The position numbers and the translations under genes are program-made. This document shows, in pieces, positions 57,001 to 64,000 of a stretch of 64,000 nt of DNA. This DNA comes from Ostreococcus mediterraneus (Eukaryota > Chlorophyta > Mamiellophyceae > Mamiellales > Bathycoccaceae), in contig WMKK01000016.1 of NCBI GenBank assembly GCA_012295225.1, positions 64,037-128,036 of the forward strand. The letters are read 5' to 3'. Positions within the stretch are counted from its first letter, which is position 1. Every line of letters begins with the position of its first letter. The notes beneath the pieces are model-generated. The model searched no databases and was not told the DNA's origin. It saw only the letters and a list, made by a program, of their open reading frames with translations.

Positions 57001-59044
57001 TAAATCCGTCTACGAGGGGAAGCGCCAAGCGCGCGATGAGCACGGCGCCGAGCGTAAACGTCAACGCGATTAATAAATACCGTTCCATCACCTCCACCAT
57101 GCGTAACACGCGTATGAGGGACATTGTCGACGTCGACGTCGACGCTGACGTCGCCGGCGCGAAGACGGCATCCGGAAGCCCAAACACGCCAAATCCCAAC
57201 GCTTTCGACGTCTTCGCGAGCGTCATCCAAGCTTTCGCAATCACACTCGCCGCCACACATGGTGTGGCTTCGTACACACTCGACGAAGCATCGGCGGCGC
57301 GGGCGAACAATTCATACGAACGCGTCGCGTTTGCCTGCACGCCGGCGCCAAAGAGGTGCGCCCAACCGAGATTCACGAGCGCCTCTGGATACGGATGCTC
57401 ACTGAATGCTGCTTTCGCGAGACGATTCGCCGCGGCTGCGTCCTGTGCCGAGGCGTGCGCTAAGACATACTCGTATGGATGCATGAAATCGCTATCGTCT
57501 GGCTGCGCCTTGCCAGACGCGAGCGCTTGGGCTAAATCCACCAACGCCTCGGGCGAACCGTGGCAGTGGACAATGTCCCGCAACGCGCGCGCCGCAAGCT
57601 CAAACTTATCTTCACCCACGTACGCATTCGTGCGGCGAAGCAACCACGCGACGTTATTCGCGGCGGATTCCGAGCCGAGAGATGCAACCTGCGCGTACCG
57701 CACCAACGCGCCCCAAGGATTGCGATTGAGGATGACTTCTTCGATGGCGTCGTCTTCGTCTTTGGACCAATCAAAGCGTTCTTCAATAAACGTGTGAAAT
57801 AAATCCACCGACTTGGTGACGTTACGCTCGATGGCGACGCCGCTAGAGTAGACTAATCCAAGCTCATATGGCGCGCGCCAGTGTCCCAAGTCGTTCGCTT
57901 TCGTCATTAATTCTAAGGATCGCGTGACGTTGGCGTCCACCGCGCCTTCGTACCCGACGGCGTACATCTGAGCGAGATTAAAATACCCATCTGGGTCCTG
58001 TCTATTCGCCGCCTCTTCGAAATAATACATGGCTTGGGTGTAATTTTGCTCACCACCTAATCCTTGAAAATTCAACACGCCCATGCCGTTAAATGCGGGC
58101 GCAATGGCACCCTTTTGTATGGCTTTTATAAACTCCTCACGCGCGCGCGTGTAGTTCTTCTCCGTCCCTAATCCTTGCATGTGTAAAAATCCAAGATTGT
58201 AGTGTGCCTCAGGCACTTCCGCGCCCTGTGCGGCTTGCTCAAAATGTCTAAACGCCGCGCGTTCATCGCGCGCTAATCCACGATCCCCCACAAGCGCTCG
58301 ATAGCCTAATAACGCATTCGCCGCGTCGTCCCCTCGGTTGGCGGCGTCGATTTCCATTTGCAACTGCCCGTCGGCTTTATTCAACACCGATTCCGCCTGC
58401 CACGACGCATCTCGCTCTTTATCCCGCAACCACTCGCCGCCGGACGCAGAATCAATTTCATACGACGTCGGTCCGCGTTCGAGCCCAATTTTCGCCACCT
58501 CGCGAAATAATTCCAACGCCTTGTCTTCGTCCACGGCGTAGCCGTCGACGCCTTTCCACCAACGCCACCCGAGCGCGACGCGCGCCCATTCGTCTCCCAT
58601 GCGCGCCGCGCGCTCAAGCGCCACCACATGCCACAGCGGACCGCCACCGCTTAATACCTTGGCTAAACTACCATCCTCGTCGTCTCCGTGCGCGGCAATG
58701 ATGCCGGGGATGTCAATGACGCCGACGCGGCTGACGCTCGCGAGCGCGTACAGCGCCTCTCGCGCGACAAGATCTTCATCTCGATCCACCTCGACGATGT
58801 ATTCCGGGCGCGCGAGTAATTCTTCGAATGAAGGTACTAATAGTGCTTCTCGTGCGAGGGCTATGACGGCATCGCGGACGTCGGGCGACGCGGAGTCTCG
58901 CGCGAGAAGGAGCTGTTCGAGCGTGTGCGCGTGAGCCTTGCGCACGGGAGATTCAGCGTCGGTGTCATCGGATTCGGCGAGGACGACGCGCGAGACGAAG
59001 GCGAACGCGCAGAGAAGGATGTGTGTGAGACGTGCGCGGCGCAT
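56993..59044 (-). CDS. HRD3: HRD3/SEL1L ERAD adaptor
   Basis: This 683-residue protein has a signal peptide (ILLCAFAFVSRVVLA), Sel1-type TPR-like repeats (for example AHYNLGFLHMQGLGTEKNYT, FNGMGVLNFQGLGGEQNYTQ, DGYFNLAQMYAVGYEGAVDA, PYELGLVYSSGVAIERNVTK, ALVNLGWAHLFGAGVQANAT) and a C-terminal membrane span (LLIALTFTLGAVLIARLALP). It matches HRD3/SEL1L, the lumenal adaptor that hands misfolded glycoproteins to the HRD1 ubiquitin ligase. Sequons (NYT, NVT, NAT) suit ER glycosylation. The last residues NE and the stop overlap the start of the DUF3067 gene by 8 nt. A 22-bp palindrome lies about 56 bp before its ATG. Confidence 0.92.
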   Translation of the reverse strand: MRRARLTHILLCAFAFVSRVVLAESDDTDAESPVRKAHAHTLEQLLLARDSASPDVRDAVIALAREALLVPSFEELLARPEYIVEVDRDEDLVAREALYALASVSRVGVIDIPGIIAAHGDDEDGSLAKVLSGGGPLWHVVALERAARMGDEWARVALGWRWWKGVDGYAVDEDKALELFREVAKIGLERGPTSYEIDSASGGEWLRDKERDASWQAESVLNKADGQLQMEIDAANRGDDAANALLGYRALVGDRGLARDERAAFRHFEQAAQGAEVPEAHYNLGFLHMQGLGTEKNYTRAREEFIKAIQKGAIAPAFNGMGVLNFQGLGGEQNYTQAMYYFEEAANRQDPDGYFNLAQMYAVGYEGAVDANVTRSLELMTKANDLGHWRAPYELGLVYSSGVAIERNVTKSVDLFHTFIEERFDWSKDEDDAIEEVILNRNPWGALVRYAQVASLGSESAANNVAWLLRRTNAYVGEDKFELAARALRDIVHCHGSPEALVDLAQALASGKAQPDDSDFMHPYEYVLAHASAQDAAAANRLAKAAFSEHPYPEALVNLGWAHLFGAGVQANATRSYELFARAADASSSVYEATPCVAASVIAKAWMTLAKTSKALGFGVFGLPDAVFAPATSASTSTSTMSLIRVLRMVEVMERYLLIALTFTLGAVLIARLALPLVDGFNE

Positions 59045-59099
59045 CGCGAGCGCGCCGATCGCGGGATGCGCCTGCTACTGACGATTGGTGCGTGAGATG

Positions 59100-59121
59100 G
59101 ATTACTACTGCAGTAGTAATC
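59100..59121. repeat. Perfect 22-bp palindrome upstream of HRD3
   Basis: The sequence centred on CTGCAG (core TTACTACTGCAGTAGTAA) is its own reverse complement over 22 bases. It lies in the leader or promoter of HRD3, so it may be a dimer-protein site or an mRNA hairpin. Confidence 0.85.
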
Positions 59122-59259
59122 TTTGGGACGACGCGAGAGAGATTTATGCTCGAAATATTTTGGTTTTACAACGCTCGAGCGCGCGAATATGTGTTTGTTT
59201 TCTTGATTTGAGATGAATGTGGTAGTGGCGGTGATGCGGGAGCGAGACTTGTATTGTGT

Positions 59260-61539
59260 TTAAGCCTCCTCGTTCGCGTCTTCTTGTTGTTCAGCCGACG
59301 GCACGGACATGTCGGCGAGGGACGGAATGGACATCTCGGTGGACGATTTCTGCGCCTTTTCCAAGGCGGCAGACCCGGCGGTGGAGGCGGCGCTCATCGC
59401 GCTCGCACTTGCGGTGGACGCCAAGTCGCCTGCGATAGACGCCACCGGGGACAACGCTTGAGATAAATCTTCAAAGAGCGCCGCGGGAGATTCGTACGAC
59501 GTCACCTTGTTGTAGAGAGACCATTGGAGGCCCAAGAAACCGATAAAGGCGAGGGACTTTTCGTACTCACTCACGGCATAGGCGAGGGCAAGGAAACCCA
59601 CCAATACGGCAGCCTTACCAGCCGGACCGGTGGAGTCAACCGTGCTCTTGATGGACGTCCGCGCCGTGCCGACGCGCGTTTGTACATACGTCGAACCCGC
59701 CTTGGCTAAATCAGACGTCTCTTCGCCGACGACATCCAAGACATTCTTGCCATAAGAAGCCTTTCGGCGAATTTTTAACCCTTCCGAACGCCATGCGTTG
59801 AAATCACCCGCGACGGTGAAGCATTTGCGACCGCCACCCATGGATTGGACTTGCTTGGCGAGCGCCGCAGCTTCTGGGCCTAAAAAGTAAACTTGCGCGC
59901 CGCGCTTGGTCAACTTCTGCACGAGCTCACCAGCGATGCGCAACTCTACCGCACGAGGATTTCGGGTGATGCGACGGGTGCGCTCATCCAACGTGACGAC
60001 TTCAACCGCGGCACCACGGTTGCGGGCAGACTTGCGTAAATCCGGCACGCCGTTTTCCTTGCGGTCTTCAGCGTCGCGAGTATCAATCAAAAACGCTCGC
60101 GAGTTCTTTTCGAGCTGTTCGTTCACAAAAAATGGGCGCTTGGAGCCACCGTAGCCCCGGACGTTGTCAAAGAACGCGCCGACGAGAGTCGGTGACAAAA
60201 CCAAAAGTGCAGCGAGCGCGAGCGCAACATCTTGATCATCCTTGGCCATTTCAATCAAACCAGCAAATTCAGATGGAAGAACACCCTTGACCTCGTCGAG
60301 GCCGGCGATGACGGCGCTGCTCGCACTGGATAATACACCAGACTCGAACGCGTTAAGCGCATCGTTGGCACCCTTCAAAGAATCATCAAACGCGCCAGTG
60401 GCGCCGTTGAACGCGCTCGTCGCGCCGTTGAACGCATTCGTCGCGCCGCTCGTCGCGCCGTTGAACGCATTCGTCGCGCCGCTCGTCGCGCCGTTGAACG
60501 CATTCGTCGCGCCGCTAAAGTCGAATTCCGGGGCGTCAACTTTGGGAATGTCAAACTTCGGCACGTTCGGCATATCAAACTTGGGCACGTCGGGAATCTT
60601 GATATCCTTGGGCAAGTCAAACTTGGGCACGTCGGGCATTTTGATATCCTTGGGCATATCAAACTTGGGCACCTCGGGCATCTTCATTTCAGGCATTTCA
60701 GGCATCTTCATTTCAGGCATTTCAGGCATCTTCATTTCAGGCATTTCAGGCATCTTCATTTCAGGCATTTCAGGCATCTTCATTTCTGCCGCAGGCGGCG
60801 CAACGGACGCAGGCGGCGCAACCGGCGCAGGCGGCGCGACGGGCGCGGCGGCTACAGGCGCGGCGGGCACCGCGACAGGCACGGGCGTCACTGCCGGCGC
60901 GTCTGGCATCTTAATCTCGGGCATTTCAGGCATCTTAATCTCAGGCATTTCAGGCATCTTGAACGAATCCATCTTTGGCACCTCAAACTTATCCAACGCC
61001 GCCGGCATCTTAAACGCACTCAAATCCACTTCTGGCGCCTTGAACCCATCAAGCTTGGGCATATCAATTTTCGGCATATCCGGCATCGTAAATGCTGACG
61101 CCCCAGAGGTGGCATCACCACCAATCGGCGCTGAAACCTTGGGCGCGCGCTCCGTCGTCTTCATCACTTCGCTCCAATCCAACCCAGTGTAATCATCCGC
61201 CGATGCCGCGCGCGCCGTGATCGCGTTCACCACCGCTCCGGTCGTCACCGCACCAATAATACGCGCACCATCGCACTCGTTCGCGTCGTCGCTCGCCTCG
61301 GTGCGGCGTTTCATCGCCTGGGCGCCGATACATCGGTGACGTCGTCTTCCACCGTCGATCGCGCGCACGCGCGCCGGGCGCGTCGTCGTCGCCGTACACG
61401 CGCCGCTGTGCGCGAGCGCCATGGACGACGCAGAACGGCCGAGCATGGGTGCCGTGCGAGGTTTTGAGCGCGCGAACACCGCCGGAAGGGGCGCGCGAGC
61501 GTGCAAGTGCCGACGCGCGCGCGCTATCCGATGGATCAT
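59260..61539 (-). CDS. CAS-like thylakoid rhodanese protein with Met-Pro repeats
   Basis: The ATG at 61539 gives 759 residues; ATG at 61446 is an alternative start. The N-terminus is Arg/Ala-rich (plastid transit), then DDYTGLDWSEVMKTTERAP. A long repeat region (about 145-355) alternates blocks such as MPEMPEMK and VPKFDMPKDIKMPDVPKFDL with an Ala/Pro/Val spacer and, farther on, NAFNGATSGAT units. A membrane span (ALALAALLVLSPTLVGAFF) leads to a rhodanese-like domain (RAFLIDTRDAEDRKENGVPD, AQVYFLGPEAAALAKQV) where the active-site Cys is missing, so it should be a non-catalytic fold. Two further spans follow (AAVLVGFLALAYAVSEYEKS, AFIGFLGLQWSLYNKV). The rhodanese with a preceding span recalls CAS, the calcium-sensing thylakoid protein, and a related longer plant protein. 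The repeats are unusual; see findings. Confidence 0.75.
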   Translation of the reverse strand: MIHRIARARRHLHARAPLPAVFARSKPRTAPMLGRSASSMALAHSGACTATTTRPARVRAIDGGRRRHRCIGAQAMKRRTEASDDANECDGARIIGAVTTGAVVNAITARAASADDYTGLDWSEVMKTTERAPKVSAPIGGDATSGASAFTMPDMPKIDMPKLDGFKAPEVDLSAFKMPAALDKFEVPKMDSFKMPEMPEIKMPEMPEIKMPDAPAVTPVPVAVPAAPVAAAPVAPPAPVAPPASVAPPAAEMKMPEMPEMKMPEMPEMKMPEMPEMKMPEMPEMKMPEVPKFDMPKDIKMPDVPKFDLPKDIKIPDVPKFDMPNVPKFDIPKVDAPEFDFSGATNAFNGATSGATNAFNGATSGATNAFNGATSAFNGATGAFDDSLKGANDALNAFESGVLSSASSAVIAGLDEVKGVLPSEFAGLIEMAKDDQDVALALAALLVLSPTLVGAFFDNVRGYGGSKRPFFVNEQLEKNSRAFLIDTRDAEDRKENGVPDLRKSARNRGAAVEVVTLDERTRRITRNPRAVELRIAGELVQKLTKRGAQVYFLGPEAAALAKQVQSMGGGRKCFTVAGDFNAWRSEGLKIRRKASYGKNVLDVVGEETSDLAKAGSTYVQTRVGTARTSIKSTVDSTGPAGKAAVLVGFLALAYAVSEYEKSLAFIGFLGLQWSLYNKVTSYESPAALFEDLSQALSPVASIAGDLASTASASAMSAASTAGSAALEKAQKSSTEMSIPSLADMSVPSAEQQEDANEEA

Positions 61540-61859
61540 CAGTTCGCCGTCGTCTGCCGTTGCGCCACGAAAACACTATAAAAGCCATTTTCTTTTCACA
61601 GTACTATGTTTTTGTGGTGATTTTTCATAAACTATTTTATTTTCAGCGTTGGCGCGATCGTACTCGTAGTCAAGTGTAGTTTTGTCTATATGCGTATGTG
61701 TTCTGGGTGTGGACAGTTGGCTCGTTGTCGCGGCGTGCGCCATTGCGCGCCGCCGTCGCCGTCGCCGAGTCGACGACGCGCACGCGAGCGCTCGAACGCG
61801 CGCGGTGTTTTTTGCTCGCTCGCGTCTCGTCTCGTGTCATGCGTCGCGACGGTCGCGCG
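61540..61859. promoter_or_regulatory. Shared promoter of CAS-like and NEMP genes
   Basis: These 320 bases divide two divergent genes. An AT-rich block at 61575-61650 near the CAS-like start is followed by a GC-rich stretch. No gene or repeat is recognised. Confidence 0.5.
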
Positions 61860-63730
61860 ATGCCATCCAAGGCGATAGTGGTGCTGATTGTCGTTTTGTG
61901 TTCCCCCTTGGGCGCGCGCGCGTCGGTGTTCGCGCGGCGCCAAGGTGCGGGTGACGCGGGCGATGCCGCGCGTGCGGTGGTGTTGAAAGGTTCGTCTCGT
62001 CGCGCGCTCGCGTGTGGCGAATGATGCGAATGATCTCGACGTGGATTCACGATGCGCGCGCGTCGCGTGACTGACGCGAACGGCGCGCGTGCTCGAATAT
62101 TGTAGATGGAACGGCCCCGGTTTCGATCTACGTCGATGGTCCCATGCGCGTGATTGAAGCAAGCAGTGCGGCGCCGAGCGGAGTGGCCGTGAAAGGGCAC
62201 TCGAGGATGGGTTTGAGTCGGGTGTTTGATGAAGTATCGGTGCGTATCGTCTCGTTTTGTCGTCGACGACGCGTTTTGGAGCGCGTGTCGCCCGCGTACT
62301 GACGATGGTTATATTGATTGCAGGTCACCGTGATCGATCGCGGTGGGTTTGTGAGCGCGAATTGTGCGTTGTATCACGCGTGGCAAGTGCCGGTGTTTAA
62401 CACGACGACAAATGTGACGAATATTGAGTGGAAGTACGCGAAAATGCCGACTGAGCGAGAGCGAGATAAAACGGTTGCTGGAATCTCCAATGCCCCGAGC
62501 TCAACCGTGCGAACAGTGATTGGACCGTACGAGAAAGGGTACTTGATCACTCCGCGGTGCCGCGCACGAACGAACTCAATCAAGTATGCGGTGCGCGCGA
62601 CGAGCGCGTTTCAGCAAAAGTTGGTTGCGCGTCTCGTCATCGGCGTGGCGTTATTAGTCATCGCCCCAACCGTGGCGAGTTCAGTGCCGTGCTTTTACAC
62701 CGTTGCCATGACGCTTTCAACTTTTGCACTCGCTCTCATCGTGTTGCATAGATTTTCGCGCGCCATTCCAGGTGGGCGCATGGTGAAACGCACGACGGCG
62801 GTTGGCGGTTTGGTCACGTACTACCTCGTCCCGAGCGAGCACTGGAACAAAGTGATGGATATGTACATTTCAGCGTCTATGAAACCAATCAAATTGGTCG
62901 TTCGATTGATTCAACAACGATACACCAATGTGAGTTTAGAATCAGTCCTAGCAGAAGATCCTTGGGCGCTCTACGGCGCGCTTACAGGTTTTGGTTTGCT
63001 CGTCATCGGCGCCGGCGTCGGCCGATGGCTGGTAAAGTCATTCATCATCGATGCCGCGACCGGAGGCATCGCCTCGAGCGTACGAGGATTTGTGACCATG
63101 TTTATTCGTGTCATTGGGTGCGCGCTCGTGCAGTTTTCCACGCTTGACGTGCCGATCGGTACGGCGTTTGTGTGCGTGGCGGCGACGTATTGCTTGTACG
63201 CCCCCGTCGCTCGTACAACAGATCGCGTCATTCACGCCGCTGGAAGTCTCGTCCGTGGTCGTGGTGGCACGCGTACTAATGCAAATGCCAACGATGATTC
63301 TGACGATGGCGAACTCGTGCGCGAGCAAGAATGGGATGAAGACTCAGATGACGAAGACGAAGCGTCGTGGGGAGGCGCGTTTGGCTTGCGGAGACGCAAA
63401 CCGCTTCCCGAATCCCTCGACCCCGAACCTCGAACGCCACCCAAGCCATTGCTATTCGACGCCGCAGGGAAAACAACTCCAGTTCGTCGCGATAGCTTAC
63501 TCCGCCGGGCGTTCACATTCGGTAAACCAGAAGATGAATCCACGCCTCCGGCCAAGCCACCGCTCGGTGCAGCCGCCGCCGCGTACGGCCGATACCTCAC
63601 CCCCGACGAGCACGACGCTGTCAGTGCGCTCAAAACCAACTCCGAAATGGACGCTCTGACAAAATCTCCCGAATTCGCCGCTTGGTTGGCTAAAAACTCG
63701 CATAGAATCCGCATGACGAGGGCGGATTAA
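61860..63730 (+). CDS. NEMP/TMEM194 nuclear-envelope membrane protein, three exons
   Basis: Exons 61860-61989, 62106-62239 and 62324-63730 (phases 1 and 0) give 556 residues. Both introns are about 85-116 nt long with CTGAC branch motifs and TAG/CAG acceptors. Exon 1 encodes a signal peptide (SKAIVVLIVVLCSPLGARAS). The lumenal beta-rich part (TAPVSIYVDGPMRVIEASSA) precedes a DUF2215 block of five or so spans: VARLVIGVALLVIAPTVASS, FYTVAMTLSTFALALIVLHR, ALTGFGLLVIGAGVGRWLV. The tail is an acidic Arg/Pro-rich nucleoplasmic region ending in TPDEHDAVSALKTNSEMD and PEFAAWLAKNSHRI. NEMP proteins of animals and plants stiffen and shape the inner nuclear membrane. The match to plant DUF2215 proteins is good. 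Confidence 0.88.
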
Positions 63731-63896
63731 ACATTTTGCTCGCTGTCCCGTAGCTTTTGGAGGCGGCTGTAACACAGAATTCACCCATCACTTTCGTGAC
63801 GACATAGCACGACGCGCCACTGAGCCCGCACACCGATCCCAAAATGGGCCGTGAAAAAGTATTATCGAGCGCATCGATGATCGCATCTTCGTCCAT
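63690..63896 (-). CDS. Possible short membrane protein, cut or spliced, overlapping NEMP 3' end
   Basis: From the ATG at 63896 the minus strand encodes 68 residues, MDEDAIIDALDNTFSRPILG then SVCGLSGASCYVVTKVMGEF. One hydrophobic stretch is visible. The frame is open a further 14 codons upstream (VSDLLAPNVASVRA), to a position with a CGCGTAG acceptor-like site, so the true gene may continue out of the window. Its 3' end overlaps the end of the NEMP gene by about 40 nt. I do not recognise a family and it may be noncoding. Confidence 0.35.
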   Translation of the reverse strand: MDEDAIIDALDNTFSRPILGSVCGLSGASCYVVTKVMGEFCVTAASKSYGTASKMFNPPSSCGFYASF

Positions 63897-64000
63897 CGCG
63901 CGGACGGATGCGACATTTGGCGCGAGAAGGTCAGAAACCTACGCGCGCGACGCAAGCGCAGAGTCGATGAAATTACGACTAGCCGTGAAGATACGCGATG

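Noticed and set aside
60242-61192. 316-codon plus-strand repeat frame (GISGIFIS repeats)
   Set aside because: It is the antisense reading of the Met-Pro repeats of the CAS-like gene.
1-64000. tRNA, rRNA, snRNA, transposon or virus-derived sequence
   Set aside because: I looked for T-loop patterns, long direct or inverted terminal repeats, reverse transcriptase, transposase and integrase motifs and found none; small snRNAs could be missed by eye.

Overview
The window looks like nuclear DNA of a tiny marine green alga of the Mamiellophyceae, most like Ostreococcus. The evidence is a GC-rich sequence with about 37 protein genes in 64 kb, short intergenic gaps, few and short introns clustered near gene 5' ends (donor mostly GTGCGT, branch point CTGAC or CTAAC), and a mix of plant-type plastid and mitochondrial proteins with ordinary eukaryotic nuclear genes. 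Species identity is inferred, not proven. No mobile element, virus copy, CRISPR array, tRNA or rRNA gene was recognised. Two unresolved bases (56707, 56710) show this is a draft assembly.

Left part (1-17.4 kb): a 5'-truncated GILT-like membrane protein without its CxxC; a phosphopantetheinyl transferase; queuine tRNA-ribosyltransferase divergent from RAD51 (3 exons); a plastid-type TPR protein; an SDN-type exonuclease divergent from a TMEM144-like transporter; mitochondrial ribosomal protein mS33 divergent from SUMO (3 exons); a CstF77-like polyadenylation factor with extra SAP and zinc-knuckle modules; an MLH3 mismatch-repair/crossover protein with an intact endonuclease motif but an eroded ATPase; and an unknown single-span membrane protein.

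Middle part (17.4-44.3 kb): a CCCH zinc-finger protein (3 exons), plastid ribosomal protein uL1c divergent from a plastid FAD synthetase, a kinesin-7, a divergent H2A/H2B pair with a CCAAT-rich shared promoter and matching 3' stem-loops, a Sec23/Sec24-like protein, GCN5, a large protein with two PHD-zinc knuckle-PHD modules, a DUF1336 (EDR2-like) protein, a RAP-domain protein lying 1 nt behind an organellar bL31 gene, an OB/CCCH/methyltransferase protein, a MIA40 homologue, a seryl-tRNA synthetase with a GST-like tail, a very short TOM5 gene and a small unknown gene.

Right part (44.3-64 kb): a giant ASCC3-type tandem-helicase gene, a J-domain protein with p23/CS-like domains, an ankyrin-type repeat protein, a FAM13-like small protein, a DUF3067 plastid protein whose start overlaps the end of HRD3/SEL1L, a thylakoid CAS-like rhodanese protein with AHNAK-like Met-Pro repeats, and a NEMP/TMEM194 nuclear-envelope protein (3 exons).

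There is no single pathway cluster. Recurring themes are organelle biogenesis (TOM5, MIA40, mS33, bL31, uL1c, RAP, DUF3067), chromatin (H2A, H2B, GCN5, double-PZP protein), recombination/repair (RAD51, MLH3) and RNA handling. The most unusual signals are the abutting or overlapping same-strand gene pairs, the histone stem-loops, the eroded MLH3 ATPase with a tandem duplication at its 3' end, and several unusual domain fusions.
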